A stretch of DNA of 64,000 bases from Vogesella mureinivorans (GCF_007644035.1 NZ_VMTV02000577.1:1-64000); one strand, 5' to 3'. Positions 48,721 to 59,376 are shown, counted from the stretch's first letter. A program made the numbers and translations. Notes: generated by a model from the sequence alone, not told the origin.

Positions 48721-50445
48721 ATGCGCCGTGCCCTGCTATTGCTTGCCTTGTGTTCCCCGTCTGCCTGGTCCGCGCTGGATTATCAGGTAGAGATTATTGC
48801 GCCTGACAGCCTGAAAACCCTGCTGCAAAACAATCTGGATTTAACACAACTGCGCGAAGACGAGGCGCTGCAGGAAAGCGACCTGCAGGCCATGATGGCC
48901 AGCACGCCGGACGAGGTAAAAAAGCTGCTGGAAACCGAAGGCTACTTTGCAGCCAAGGTCACGGTACAGCGCGATGGCAACATTGTGCGCGTGCAGCTGG
49001 ACCCGGGCGAGCCGGTGATGGTGTACGACGTGAACGTGACCCTGCAAGGCCCGGTGCGGCAGGAGCCAGACTACGGGCGCTTCATCAGTACCGCGCTGGC
49101 CGAGTGGGTGCTACCCATAGGCGGCCAGTTCCGCCAGGACGACTGGGACAGCAGCAAAAAAGGCGTATTGCGCCCACTGCTGCTGGAGCGTTTTCCGCTG
49201 GCAAAAATTACCACCGCCCGTGCCGACATCGACCCCGGCAAGCACAGCGCAGAGCTGAATGTGGTGATAGATAGCGGCCCGCGCATCAGCTACGGCCCGC
49301 TGCAGATCCTGGGCGCGCAGCGTTACCCCGAGCAGGTGATACGCGGCCAGGCCAACTTTCGCGAGGGCGGCCCCTACAAGCAGGCCGACATTCTGGACTA
49401 CCAGGCCAGCCTGGAGCGCGACAGCCACTACAGCAATGTCGTGGTGGCACCTTTGTGGGAGACCAGGCAGGACGACCGCGTACCGGTACAGGTGAGCGTG
49501 ACCGAAATGCAGCGGCAAAAGCTGGATACCGGCTTGAACTACAGCACCGGCGATGGCGCCGGCGTGCGCCTGGGCTACGAGCATTACAATATCTTCAAGC
49601 GCGGCTACACCGGCTCGGTGGTGTACGACTGGAAACAAAGACGCCAGCGGCTGGACCTGGGCCTGGGTTTCCCGCGTACCGGTAGCGGCTACTCGCACGC
49701 CATCAACCTGAGCCGCCGCCACACCGAAGCCGACAATACCGTGACCGATACCAACGAGGCGGGGGTGTTTCGTATTCGCCAGGTCGGCAATATCGAGTCG
49801 CGGCTGGGGCTGGAATACCTGGTGGAAAAAGAAGTACTGGCCAACACCCTTACCCGTGATAACCGCGCCATTGTCGTGTCGTATGGCTGGACGCAACGCG
49901 CCATCGACAACGCCCTGCGCCCCGGGCGCGGCTACATGATAGAAGCGCAGGCCGCCACCACGGTAGGCAATGTGGCCAGCGATACCCGCTTTAGCCGCGG
50001 CTACCTGCGGCTGTCCAACTACTGGACGCCCGCCTTCCTGACCCGCAGCACCCTGGTCACCCGTGTGGAGGCCGGCCAGGTCTGGGCGCAAGACAGCACC
50101 GAAGTACCCGCCTCGCGCCTGTTCAAGGCCGGTGGCGTGAACAGCGTGCGCGGTTACAACTACCAGAGCCTGGGCGTGGACGATAGCAATGGCACCATTA
50201 GTGGCGGGCGCGTGATGGCCACCGCCAGCGTGGAATACCAGTACGCCGTCACGCGTGACTGGCGTGCCGCCCTGTTTTACGACGCTGGCGATGCGGCCAA
50301 CAGCTGGCAGGACGTGCGCGTGGCCAAGGGCTGGGGTGTCGGTGCGCGCTGGCTTACCCCCATTGCACCGCTAGCTTTTGATATCGCCCGTGGCGAGCGC
50401 GACCACCGTTGGCGCTGGAACCTGAACCTGGGATTGGCATTTTGA
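48721..50445 (+). CDS. tamA: translocation and assembly module subunit TamA (Omp85 family)
   Basis: 574 residues. Signal peptide (residues 1-17, ending AWS). Three POTRA-like domains (about 19-265) are followed by an Omp85 barrel, with the lid-lock RGY motif in SVRGYNYQSLG and GxxYF-type strands, ending in an aromatic (LNLGLAF). TamA, with TamB, forms a bridge for outer-membrane protein and lipid transport. tamB follows 41 bp downstream. Confidence 0.95.
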   Translation: MRRALLLLALCSPSAWSALDYQVEIIAPDSLKTLLQNNLDLTQLREDEALQESDLQAMMASTPDEVKKLLETEGYFAAKVTVQRDGNIVRVQLDPGEPVMVYDVNVTLQGPVRQEPDYGRFISTALAEWVLPIGGQFRQDDWDSSKKGVLRPLLLERFPLAKITTARADIDPGKHSAELNVVIDSGPRISYGPLQILGAQRYPEQVIRGQANFREGGPYKQADILDYQASLERDSHYSNVVVAPLWETRQDDRVPVQVSVTEMQRQKLDTGLNYSTGDGAGVRLGYEHYNIFKRGYTGSVVYDWKQRRQRLDLGLGFPRTGSGYSHAINLSRRHTEADNTVTDTNEAGVFRIRQVGNIESRLGLEYLVEKEVLANTLTRDNRAIVVSYGWTQRAIDNALRPGRGYMIEAQAATTVGNVASDTRFSRGYLRLSNYWTPAFLTRSTLVTRVEAGQVWAQDSTEVPASRLFKAGGVNSVRGYNYQSLGVDDSNGTISGGRVMATASVEYQYAVTRDWRAALFYDAGDAANSWQDVRVAKGWGVGARWLTPIAPLAFDIARGERDHRWRWNLNLGLAF

Positions 50446-50486
50446 ACCCGCAACACCCCACCCCCGATACGCCGCCAGAAGACACC

Positions 50487-53400
50487 ATGCCGGCGCTGCC
50501 GCGCCGCCGCCTGCTGGGGCGGCTGTTCTGGCTGCTGTGTTTGTTGCCGCTCCTGCTGCTGGGTGCCAGCGGCTGGTGGTTTACCGCCACGCCGGCCGGC
50601 TTTGCCACGCTATGGCACTGGGCTGGCCAGCTGAGCGCCGGCCAACTGCAGGTTGGCCGCGTGCAGGGCACGCTGTGGCAGGGCTTTACTCTGCAAGACC
50701 TGCGCTGGACCACACCCGACAGCCAGCTGGGCATCAGCCGGCTGGCTCTGGACTGGCAGCCGCAGGCGCTGTGGCAGCGCCAGCTGCATATCCGCCAGCT
50801 GGCGCTGGGCACGGTCAGCTGGCAAAGCCGCCCCGACCCGCAGCCCAAGCCGGCACAGCCGCCTACCGACCTGAGCCTGCCGCTGACCATCCGGCTGGAT
50901 AGCCTGAGCCTGGCGCAGCTGCAGCTACCCGCGCAAAAGCTGCAACTACACGGCCTGCAGGCCAGCTACCGCTACCAGGATGCGCAGCACCAGCTGCAGC
51001 TGGCGCAGCTGGGTACCCCCTGGGGCGCACTGGGCGGGCAGCTGGCGCTGGGCGACGCCTCGCCCTTTGCGCTGCAAGGCAAAGTACATTACCAAGGCCA
51101 GCTCGAAGGCGTGGCCACACAAGGCCAGCTGGGCATGAGCGGCAGCCTGCTGCTGCCGCAGCTGCAGGGCGAGGTGACCGCACGCGGCCTGTTGATTGCG
51201 CTGAACGGCAAGCTGGCACCGTTTGACGTGACGCCGCTGCGCCGCCTGCGCCAGCTGGACCTGCGCGTCGGCGGCATCAACCCGCAAGCCTTCCAGCCCG
51301 CCTGGCCGCAGGCCGCGCTGGCCCTGTCGGTACAGCTTACCCCGCAGGATGCCGACACCGTGGCCGGTGGCCTCAGCCTGGTGAACAGCCAGCCGGGCGC
51401 ACTCTCGGCCAAGCGCTTGCCGCTGTCGCTGCTGTGGGGCGATTTCCGTATTCATAAAGACACCTTGCTGCTGCCGGGGCTGACCGCGCAGCTGGCCGGT
51501 GGCCAGGCCACACTGCGCGGCCAGGCCAGTGCCAAGGCGCTGGCGCTGCAGCTGGGCCTGACCGGGCTGGATAGCCAGGCGGTGGATAGCAGCCTGCCGG
51601 CGCACAAAGTCTCCGGCACGGTAGGGATCAGCGGTAGCCCGCAGCTCCCCGCCCTGGCCCTGAAGCTGGCCAGCGGCAAGCTGGCGGTGGAAAGCCGCGT
51701 TGCGCTGGCCGACAAGCCGCGCCGCGTCACGCTGGACGACCTGCTGCTGCGTACCGGGGTAGGCCGTTTCCAGGGTAAGGGGCAGTACCTGATTGACGAT
51801 AAGGCGCTGGGTTTTGACGGCCGCTTTGTCAGCTTCGACCCCAGCCTGCTGGATACCCGCCTGCCGCGTGGCAATATCAATGGCCAACTGCTGGCCACCG
51901 CCCGCCTGGCCAGCCGGCCGCAGGGCGATGTGTCGTTGAAGTTTGCCCCCAGCCAGCTAGGTGGCGCCGCGCTGGGTGGCCAGCTGGCGCTGACATGGCA
52001 AGCGCAGCGTGTCAGCGCGGTGAACGCCGACCTGAGCCTGGGCCGCAACCGCCTGCAGGCACAAGGCGCTTACGGTGCGGCAGGCGACACGCTGAAGCTA
52101 CAGTTGGCCGCACCCGACCTCAGCCCGCTGGGCCCGGCTTTTTCCGGCGAGCTGAACGCCCAGCTGGCGCTAGCCGGCACCCCGGCGCGCCCGGATATCA
52201 GCGCCCAGGTGCAGGCCAGCCGTCTGGTACTGCCTGGGGGTATCGAGCTGGCCAGCCTGACAGCAGACGGGCGCAGCGGTACCGCCGAGGACAGCCCCTT
52301 CCGCCTGATGCTGCAAGGGCGCGGCCTGCAAGCCGCTGGCCAGCGCCTGGACGACCTCACCCTCAACACAAACGGCGTGCGCGCTGCGCACCAGCTGAGC
52401 CTGGCCGTGCGCGGCCAGCTGCAGGGCAAGCCGCAAACGCTGAACCTGGCCCTGCAAGGCGGGCTGGATACCCATACCCTGCGCTGGCGCGGCACCCTGG
52501 CCAGCCTGCAAACCGACGGTGCTGTGGCACTGCGGCTGGCCGCCCCGGCCGCGCTACAGCTGGCGCAAGACAGCGTTACCCTGGCGCCTAGCCGCTGGCA
52601 GGCACTGGGTAGTAGCTGGCAGCTGGGCGAAACCAGCTGGCAGCAGGCGGCTGGCTGGCGCAGCCAGGGCCAAGTCAATGCGCTGGCGCTGTCAGCGCTC
52701 GCCCCGTGGTGGACGCCGCCCATGCCGCAAGACCTGGTCGTGGCCGGGCAGTGGTCGCTGGCGGGGCAGCACGGCCTGCCGCAGGGCAAGATTGCGTTGC
52801 AGCGCCTCAGCGGCGACTTGACCCTGCCGGCGCAGGGCGGCCACCCGGCACAAAGCCTGGGCCTGAGCCGCGCCACGCTGCAGCTGGGCCTGGGCGAAAA
52901 CGCCCCCTTTAGCCTGCAGCTGGACACGCGTTTTGGCCGCGTGGCGGGCGAAGGCAGCATCAACCTGCCGGCAGGCAGCACCAATCTGGACAACGCCAGC
53001 ATCAACGGCCGCCTGAACGCCGCCGTGCCCGCCCTGGCGGTACTGCAAAGCCGCATGCCGGCCGGTACCGAGCTGGATGGCAGCCTGGCGGCCAACCTGA
53101 CGCTGAGCGGCCCGCTACTGGCACCGCAGCTGGGCGGTACGGTAAGCGGCCAGGGCCTGCGCTTTATCGAGCGGCGCAACGGCATTCGCCTGGAGCACGG
53201 CGTGCTGGCGGCGCGGCTATTGGGGCGCAGCCTGCAGATCGACACGCTGCAGTTCGGCAAAGACGGCGAGATCGGTGCCAATGGCCAGCTCTCGCTGGAT
53301 GGCGACATCCCGCTGGCCGCGGTGACGCTGACGCTGAAACGCTTTGCCGTGCTGGATCGCCCGGGGCGACGCCTGCTGGTGTCGGGTAGCAGCAAGATCA

Positions 53401-54254
53401 GCATCGAGCAGGGCCGTGCCATGGTGCGCGGCAACTTTACCGTCGACCATGGCCGCTTCGACCTGCCCAAGCTGGGCGGCCCCAAGCTGTCGTCCGATGT
53501 GTACGTGGTGGGGCGCACGGTAGACGAGGGCGGCAAAGCCCTGCCGCTGGGGATGGATATCACCGTCACGCTGTCGGACGACGTGCGCTTTGCCGGTAAT
53601 GGCCTGGATGCCTGGCTGGGGGGCGATATCCGCCTGCTGGCCCAGCCCGGTGGCCAGCTGCAGGCGCGCGGGCAGATCCGCGTGGACAAGGGCCGGTTCA
53701 AGGCCTACGGCCAGGACCTGGACATCAACCGTGGCGTGGTGAGCTTTACCGGCCCGCTGGATAACCCGTCGCTGGATATCCGCGCCAAGCGCCGCATGTC
53801 GCAGGTGGGGGCGGGGGTGGAAATTACCGGCTCGGTACTGACGCCCACGGTGAAGCTGGTGGCCGACGAAGCCATGTCGGAAAAAGACAAGCTGTCCTGG
53901 CTGATCCTGAACCGCGCCGCCACCAGTGGCGAGCGCGACAGCGATATTGCCGGTGCCTCGGCCGGTGGCTTGCTGGCGGGGATGGTGAATGACAAAGTCG
54001 GGCTGTTCGACGATGTGGGCGTGCAGTCGCGCGCCGAAAGTACCAGCGCCAGCGGCACGGTAAGCCCGGCCGAACAGGTGGTGGTGCTGGGCAAGCAGCT
54101 CACGCGCGAGCTGTATGTGGGCTACGAGTACGGCCTGCGCAGCGCCGAGCAAGCCATCCGCCTGAACTACCAGCTGTCGCAGAAGCTGTCGCTGGTGGGG
54201 CGTCTGGGCTACGAGGTGTCGTCGGAGCTGCGCTATACGCTGCGCTTTGATTAG
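50487..54254 (+). CDS. tamB: translocation and assembly module subunit TamB (DUF490)
   Basis: 1255 residues from the ATG at 50487. An N-terminal membrane anchor (residues 4-28, RRRLLGRLFWLLCLLPLLLL) precedes a very long beta-rich (AsmA/TamB-type groove) region and a C-terminal DUF490 domain with SGERDSDIAGASAGGLLAG and LTRELYVGYEYGLR before a terminal YTLRFD. It spans the periplasm as a lipid/protein conduit with TamA. Three GCGGCCAAC words lie inside it. Confidence 0.95.
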   Translation: MPALPRRRLLGRLFWLLCLLPLLLLGASGWWFTATPAGFATLWHWAGQLSAGQLQVGRVQGTLWQGFTLQDLRWTTPDSQLGISRLALDWQPQALWQRQLHIRQLALGTVSWQSRPDPQPKPAQPPTDLSLPLTIRLDSLSLAQLQLPAQKLQLHGLQASYRYQDAQHQLQLAQLGTPWGALGGQLALGDASPFALQGKVHYQGQLEGVATQGQLGMSGSLLLPQLQGEVTARGLLIALNGKLAPFDVTPLRRLRQLDLRVGGINPQAFQPAWPQAALALSVQLTPQDADTVAGGLSLVNSQPGALSAKRLPLSLLWGDFRIHKDTLLLPGLTAQLAGGQATLRGQASAKALALQLGLTGLDSQAVDSSLPAHKVSGTVGISGSPQLPALALKLASGKLAVESRVALADKPRRVTLDDLLLRTGVGRFQGKGQYLIDDKALGFDGRFVSFDPSLLDTRLPRGNINGQLLATARLASRPQGDVSLKFAPSQLGGAALGGQLALTWQAQRVSAVNADLSLGRNRLQAQGAYGAAGDTLKLQLAAPDLSPLGPAFSGELNAQLALAGTPARPDISAQVQASRLVLPGGIELASLTADGRSGTAEDSPFRLMLQGRGLQAAGQRLDDLTLNTNGVRAAHQLSLAVRGQLQGKPQTLNLALQGGLDTHTLRWRGTLASLQTDGAVALRLAAPAALQLAQDSVTLAPSRWQALGSSWQLGETSWQQAAGWRSQGQVNALALSALAPWWTPPMPQDLVVAGQWSLAGQHGLPQGKIALQRLSGDLTLPAQGGHPAQSLGLSRATLQLGLGENAPFSLQLDTRFGRVAGEGSINLPAGSTNLDNASINGRLNAAVPALAVLQSRMPAGTELDGSLAANLTLSGPLLAPQLGGTVSGQGLRFIERRNGIRLEHGVLAARLLGRSLQIDTLQFGKDGEIGANGQLSLDGDIPLAAVTLTLKRFAVLDRPGRRLLVSGSSKISIEQGRAMVRGNFTVDHGRFDLPKLGGPKLSSDVYVVGRTVDEGGKALPLGMDITVTLSDDVRFAGNGLDAWLGGDIRLLAQPGGQLQARGQIRVDKGRFKAYGQDLDINRGVVSFTGPLDNPSLDIRAKRRMSQVGAGVEITGSVLTPTVKLVADEAMSEKDKLSWLILNRAATSGERDSDIAGASAGGLLAGMVNDKVGLFDDVGVQSRAESTSASGTVSPAEQVVVLGKQLTRELYVGYEYGLRSAEQAIRLNYQLSQKLSLVGRLGYEVSSELRYTLRFD

Positions 54255-54306
54255 CAGCCGCTAGCGCTACCAGGCTGTACCACGCCGGTAGCGCTGTCAG
54301 GCTGCA

Positions 54307-57300
54307 TTACGGCGCAGGGTTGGCCGCTACCAGTGCGGCGGCGGCGTCCAGCGCTAGCGGCCGGCCGGTCAGGTAGCCCTGCACCGCCTCGCAGCCTAGC
54401 CGCGCCAGTGCGGCCAACTCTTCTTCGGTTTCTACCCCCTCGGCCAGCGCTTCCATTTTCAGGCTCTTGGCCAGCGTGATGATGGCCAGCACGATGGCGG
54501 CGTTGTCGTGGCGGTTTTGCAGGTCGGTGACAAAACAGCGGTCGATTTTGACCGTGTCCGGCGCAAAGTCTTTCAGGTAGGCCAGGCTGGAATAGCCGGT
54601 GCCGAAATCATCTACCGCCAGCCGTACGCCCAGCGCTTTCAGGCCGTCCAGCGCCGCTTTTACTGTGCCGGTGCGCTCCAGCAGCGCGCTTTCGGTCACT
54701 TCTATTTCCAGCTGCGCCGGCGCCAGGCCGGTGTCGCGCAGGGTGCTGGCCACCAGCTCGGCAAAGCCCGGCTGCAGCAGCTGCCGCGGCGATACGTTCA
54801 CCGCCATGGTCAGCGGCGTGTCCTGCTGCGGCCAGGCGGCGGCCAGCTGGCACGCCTGCTGCAGCACCCAGCTGCCGATCTCCACGATCAGGCCGGATTC
54901 TTCGGCTACCGGGATGAACTCGGCCGGCGAGGTGGCCACGCCGTCGGCGTCGGTCCAGCGCAGCAGCGCCTCGAAGCCGGACAGGCGGCGGTCTTCCACC
55001 CAGTATTTGGGTTGCAGCATCAGGTGCAGCTCCTGGCGCGCCAGGGCGCCGCGCAGGCGGTTTTCCAGCAGCAGGCGCTGGCGTACCTCGGCGGTCATGC
55101 GTTCGGTAAAGAAGCGGTAGTTGTTGCGGCCCTGCGCTTTGGCTTCGTACATGGCCATGTCGGCATTTTTCAGCAGCAGCTGGGCGTCTTTGCCGTCATC
55201 CGGGCTGATGGAAATACCGATGCTGGCGGTAATCACCAGCTGGTGGCCATCCAGCACAAAAGGCTGGCGCAGGGTGTCCAGCACGCGCTCGGCGATCAGC
55301 GCGGCCTGGGCGTTGTCGGCCAGCTCGGGCAGGATCATCACGAACTCGTCGCCGCCAGTGCGGCCAACGGTGTCCATGTCGCGCACCACGGCGCGGGTGC
55401 GCCGGGCTACTTCCTGCAGCAGGGTGTCGCCGGTGGCGTGGCCCAGCGTGTCGTTGATGTTCTTGAAACGGTCCAGGTCCATGAACAGCACGGCCACCTT
55501 GTGGCGGCTGCGCTCGGCCACGCGCAGCGACTGCTGCAGGCGGTCCATCAGCAGCAGGCGGTTGGGCAGGTCGGTCAGGTAGTCGTATTCGGCCAGGTGC
55601 TGCACCCGTGCCTCGGCTTCTTTGCGCTCGCTGATATCGGAAAACAGCGCGATATAGTTGGTGAGCGTGCCGTGGCTATCGCGCAGGGCGTTGATGCTGA
55701 GCCACTCGGGGTAGATTTCGCCTGTTTTGCGCCGGTTCCAGATTTCGCCAGACCACTGGCCGCGCGCGGTCAGGTGGTTCCACAGGTCGTGGAAGAAGTC
55801 GGCGTCGTGCTTGCCCGAGCTGAGCAGGGCAGGGGTCTGCCCCAGCGCTTCGGCCTCGCTATAGCCGGTGATGGCGGTAAAGGCCTGGTTCACGGCCACG
55901 ATGCGGCTGGCGGGGTCGGTGATGACGATGGCTTCGGTGCTGGCTTCAAATACCTTGGACGCCAGGCGCAGCTCGCGTTCCTGTTCGATGCGGGTACCGA
56001 TATCGCGCGCCGTGGCGCAGCGGTATCGCTCGCCCTGGTAGTCCACGGTGCTGAGTTTGACTTCCAGCGTTACCGGCCCGTGACAGCACAGCAGCTGCAG
56101 CTCGGCGCTGTCGCCATCTGGCAGGGCGCTGGCAAACAGTTGCTGCAGGGTGTCCTCGTGGCAGCCGTCAAAGCACTCGCGCGCGCGCTGGTTGCGGTAG
56201 GCCACCTGCCCGTGGGCGTCGCGCAGCACGATGATGTCGGCGGCGCTGTCGCTCATGTAGCGGGTCAGCTCGATTTCGCGGGCGTTTTGTTCCAGCGCGT
56301 TTTGCCGGCTTTCTATCTGCTGGCGGTAGCCGTCGGCCAGCTGGCGCATCCAGCGCGAGAAATACAGCGAAAACAGCACCGCCAGCAGCAGGGCGGCCAG
56401 GAAGATACCCAGCGTGGCCAGTACGCGGGCCTGGGTCTGCTCGCCCAGGCGCTGTTGCAGCTTGCCATCGTCGCCCAGCAGCATGCTGGTGGGGGTCACG
56501 GCAATCACGCGCCAGCCCCAGGCGGCCATGCGGCCAACGTAGGCGGTGTACTGCACGCCCTGCAGGCTAAAGTCGACAAAGCTGCCCACCGGCGCATATT
56601 GCAGGCGTTGCTGCAGGCGGGCGCCCAGTGCGGCGTTGCCCGGCAGGAAGCCTTGCAGCTGCCGGCCTTGCTGGTTCAGCACGATAAAGCCGCCGCGCTG
56701 GCCGGTGCGCATTTGCGCCAGCAGCGCCAGGCCCTGCTTTTGCAGGTCCATGGCCACATTGTCTACGTATTCGCCCCCCCCGATCAGCCAGCCCAGCGGC
56801 TCGAAGCGCCGTGCGTAGGCCACCTTTTCTGCCATGCGCTTTTCACCGGGGCGGTACCAGCGGTAGCTGGCAAAGCCGGCACCCTGGGCGTTGTGCGTGG
56901 CGGCAATGAGGCTGCGCATGATGTAGGTGCCGGCGTCGTCGCGGTTGTTCAGCAGCGAGCTGCCTTCCAGCGCCGGGTCGGTGGGCAGCAGGATGCAATC
57001 GCCCTGCAGGGTGTCGATAAAAAAGTAACCACGGCCGTGAAAGTAGCGCAGCGGGCGCAGCGCTTCGACGATTTCGTGCCGCGCGCGGTGCTCGGGCTGG
57101 CCGGAGTGGGCGTGGGTCTGGTATAGCGCGGTGGCCAGGGCGTGGGCCTGGTCTACTTGCTCCTGGATACGCTGGCGCAGCAAGGTCTGTGTCTGGTGAT
57201 CCAGCGTATCCAGCGTGATGATGGCGTCGTCACCCCAGGTGCGCAAAAAGGTCTGGCCGTGCTGCAGCGTCTGCTGTTGCACGGCTTGGCGGTTGCTCTG

Positions 57301-57423
57301 GTAGTCCTGCCATTGCTGGTAAAAAAAGTAGCTGGCCAGCAAGACCACGACAGTAATTACCAGGCTCAGCATGCCCGCCAGCTGCAGGCGGGCGAGACGG
57401 GTCTGGTCGGGCAAACGGGACAC
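54307..57423 (-). CDS. membrane diguanylate cyclase/phosphodiesterase with Cache, PAS, GGDEF and EAL domains
   Basis: 1038 residues. Two membrane segments (about 14-35 and 334-356) bracket a periplasmic Cache-type sensor of two repeats (FHGRGYFFID, RFEPLGWLIGGGEYVDN and a second set). Cytoplasmic PAS regions (about 395-500 and 515-630) follow, then GGDEF with GRTGGDEFVM and EAL with EALLRW, DDFGTGYSSL and EGVETEEEL. Both catalytic motifs are intact, so either activity is possible. It senses an extracellular ligand and adjusts c-di-GMP. No I-site RxxD is evident at the usual place. Confidence 0.93.
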   Translation of the reverse strand: MSRLPDQTRLARLQLAGMLSLVITVVVLLASYFFYQQWQDYQSNRQAVQQQTLQHGQTFLRTWGDDAIITLDTLDHQTQTLLRQRIQEQVDQAHALATALYQTHAHSGQPEHRARHEIVEALRPLRYFHGRGYFFIDTLQGDCILLPTDPALEGSSLLNNRDDAGTYIMRSLIAATHNAQGAGFASYRWYRPGEKRMAEKVAYARRFEPLGWLIGGGEYVDNVAMDLQKQGLALLAQMRTGQRGGFIVLNQQGRQLQGFLPGNAALGARLQQRLQYAPVGSFVDFSLQGVQYTAYVGRMAAWGWRVIAVTPTSMLLGDDGKLQQRLGEQTQARVLATLGIFLAALLLAVLFSLYFSRWMRQLADGYRQQIESRQNALEQNAREIELTRYMSDSAADIIVLRDAHGQVAYRNQRARECFDGCHEDTLQQLFASALPDGDSAELQLLCCHGPVTLEVKLSTVDYQGERYRCATARDIGTRIEQERELRLASKVFEASTEAIVITDPASRIVAVNQAFTAITGYSEAEALGQTPALLSSGKHDADFFHDLWNHLTARGQWSGEIWNRRKTGEIYPEWLSINALRDSHGTLTNYIALFSDISERKEAEARVQHLAEYDYLTDLPNRLLLMDRLQQSLRVAERSRHKVAVLFMDLDRFKNINDTLGHATGDTLLQEVARRTRAVVRDMDTVGRTGGDEFVMILPELADNAQAALIAERVLDTLRQPFVLDGHQLVITASIGISISPDDGKDAQLLLKNADMAMYEAKAQGRNNYRFFTERMTAEVRQRLLLENRLRGALARQELHLMLQPKYWVEDRRLSGFEALLRWTDADGVATSPAEFIPVAEESGLIVEIGSWVLQQACQLAAAWPQQDTPLTMAVNVSPRQLLQPGFAELVASTLRDTGLAPAQLEIEVTESALLERTGTVKAALDGLKALGVRLAVDDFGTGYSSLAYLKDFAPDTVKIDRCFVTDLQNRHDNAAIVLAIITLAKSLKMEALAEGVETEEELAALARLGCEAVQGYLTGRPLALDAAAALVAANPAP

Positions 57424-57525
57424 GGCAATACCTGGTACGAATCGGGGGAGGCTGCATTATAAAAATGCTGGCAGGCCAGGTATTGATATTTGTCAGTGCG
57501 TGCGGCGTTATGCCGGTGTTTGCGG

Positions 57526-57531
57526 TACAAT
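57526..57531 (+). promoter_or_regulatory. -10 element of rnpB
   Basis: TACAAT nine bases before the RNase P RNA 5' end. Confidence 0.55.
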
Positions 57532-57540
57532 CCGCGCCGG

Positions 57541-57905
57541 GAAGTTGGACAGACAGTCGCCGCGTGCTTGCACGGGGAGGAAAGTCCGGGCTCCGCAGGG
57601 CAGGATGCTGGCTAACGGCCAGGCGCCGAGAGGCGACGGAAAGTGGAACAGAGAGCTGAACCGCCGATGGCCGCAGTGACCCGCAAGGGTAGCTGCAGCA
57701 CAGGCAAGGGTGAAAAGGTGCGGTAAGAGCGCACCGCGGACGCAGCAATGCGCACGGCAGGCTAAACCCCATCCGGAGCAAGACCAAATAGGGGTACATT
57801 GGCGTGGCCCGCGCTGTACCCGGGTAGGTTGCTTGAGCTTGTCGGTAACGGCAAGACTAGAGGAATGACTGTCCAACGACAAAACCCGGCTTATCGGCCA
57901 ACTTC
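57541..57905 (+). ncRNA. rnpB: RNase P RNA (A type)
   Basis: About 365 nt. The ends pair (GAAGTTGG at 57541 with CCAACTTC at 57898-57905). Conserved blocks: GAGGAAAGTCCGGGCTCC, GGGTGAAAAGGTGCGGTAAG, GACGCAGCAATG and GGTTGCTTGAG... through AGAGGAATGACTGTCC. It is the catalytic subunit that matures tRNA 5' ends. Confidence 0.97.
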
Positions 57906-58080
57906 CCGCCCCCCATTTCATTTGCCCGCCACCCTGTGGTGCGGCCCCGCCCTTTGCACCGCAGACGGGCATTTCTTTCTGCTATTGTCATTGCTCAAAA
58001 AATAGGCAAAAAGCTTTTTACCCGCCGCGTAAAAGGCAGTACAATGGCGACCCTTTTCACCCCATGTCCTTCTTTTTGCG

Positions 58081-59112
58081 ATGCAAATCGGCCCTTACGT
58101 TCTGAAAAACCGTCTGATCGTCGCCCCCATGGCGGGCGTCACGGACCGGCCGTTCCGCATGCTATGCAAAAAGCTGGGCGCGGGCATGGCGGTATCGGAA
58201 ATGATTACCGCCAACAAGGCCCTGTGGACCACGCCCAAGACACTGCGCCGTGCCAACCACGAAGGCGAAGTCGAGCCCATTGTGGTGCAGATTGCCGGTG
58301 GCGACGCGCAGATGCTGGCCGACGCCGCCCGCCTGAACGTGGAACACGGCGCGCAGATTATCGATATCAACATGGGCTGCCCTGCCAAAAAGGTGTGCAA
58401 TGTGGCCGCCGGCAGCGCGCTGCTGCGCGACCTGGACAACGTTGGCCGCATTCTGGAAGCCGTGGTCAAGGCGGTGGACGTGCCGGTGACGCTGAAAACC
58501 CGTACCGGCTGGAGCCAGGACGTGAAAACCGCGCTGCAGGTAGCGCGCATGGCCGAGGATGCCGGCATTGCCGCCCTGGCCCTGCACGGGCGCACGCGTG
58601 AAGACATGTACCGTGGCGCCGCCGAGTACGACACCATTGCCGCAGTCAAGCAGGCCGTGCGCATGCCGGTGATCGCCAATGGCGATATCGACAGCCCGCA
58701 AAAGGCCAAATACGTACTGGATTACACCGCGGCCGACGCCATCATGATTGGCCGCGCCGCGCAGGGGCGGCCGTGGATCTTTCGCGAAATCCAGCATTAC
58801 CTGGACACCGGCGAGCTATTGCCGCCGCCGCGTATCGCCGAGATCAGCACCATCATGCAGGCGCACCTGGCCGAGCTGTACGATTTTTATGGCGAATACA
58901 GCGGCAGCCGTATCGCTCGCAAGCATATTGCCTGGTACACCAAGGGGCTGCGCGGCAGTAATGAATTCCGCCAGGCCATGTACCAGCTGGAAACCACGGC
59001 CGCGCAGCAGCAAGCCGTAGCGCACTATTTTGATAGCCTGGCCCGGCATTCGGACCGGCTGCAATACGTAGCAGACAGTAGCACCAGCGCTGACACCGAC
59101 GCGCTGGCATAA
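58081..59112 (+). CDS. dusB: tRNA-dihydrouridine synthase B
   Basis: 343 residues. FMN-dependent TIM barrel: VAPMAGVTDRPFR, the catalytic cysteine in NMGCPAKKVC, LHGRTREDMY and NGDIDSP. It reduces uridines in tRNA D-loops. fis follows 22 bp downstream; a dusB-fis operon is standard in proteobacteria and couples the two to growth. Confidence 0.96.
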   Translation: MQIGPYVLKNRLIVAPMAGVTDRPFRMLCKKLGAGMAVSEMITANKALWTTPKTLRRANHEGEVEPIVVQIAGGDAQMLADAARLNVEHGAQIIDINMGCPAKKVCNVAAGSALLRDLDNVGRILEAVVKAVDVPVTLKTRTGWSQDVKTALQVARMAEDAGIAALALHGRTREDMYRGAAEYDTIAAVKQAVRMPVIANGDIDSPQKAKYVLDYTAADAIMIGRAAQGRPWIFREIQHYLDTGELLPPPRIAEISTIMQAHLAELYDFYGEYSGSRIARKHIAWYTKGLRGSNEFRQAMYQLETTAAQQQAVAHYFDSLARHSDRLQYVADSSTSADTDALA

Positions 59113-59134
59113 CCACCAAGACAACAATAACATC

Positions 59135-59371
59135 ATGCAAAACAACGACGATATTTCCCTGAGCGTGCGCCTGGCCATGGAGCAGTACTTCCGCGATCTG
59201 GACGGCGAAGCGCCCGCAGCCATTTACGATATGGTGCTGGCGTGCGTTGAAAAACCGCTTCTGGAAGTCGTGCTGAACCACACCCAGGGTAACCAGACGC
59301 GGGCAGCCGAGCTGCTTGGGCTGAACCGCAATACCCTGCGCAAGAAGATGAAGGCCTACGACCTGATCTGA
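59135..59371 (+). CDS. fis: Fis-family nucleoid/DNA-binding protein
   Basis: 78 residues, shorter than E. coli Fis (98), as usual for betaproteobacteria. The C-terminal helix-turn-helix NQTRAAELLGLNRNTLRKKM is intact; the N-terminal transactivation arm is short. It is a growth-phase regulator and chromosome-shaping protein. It ends at a terminator. Confidence 0.95.
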   Translation: MQNNDDISLSVRLAMEQYFRDLDGEAPAAIYDMVLACVEKPLLEVVLNHTQGNQTRAAELLGLNRNTLRKKMKAYDLI

Positions 59372-59376
59372 CAGCC

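Noticed and set aside
54508-57126. An 872-codon frame antisense to the GGDEF-EAL gene
   Set aside because: The sense strand encodes intact GGDEF and EAL motifs; the antisense translation is low complexity.
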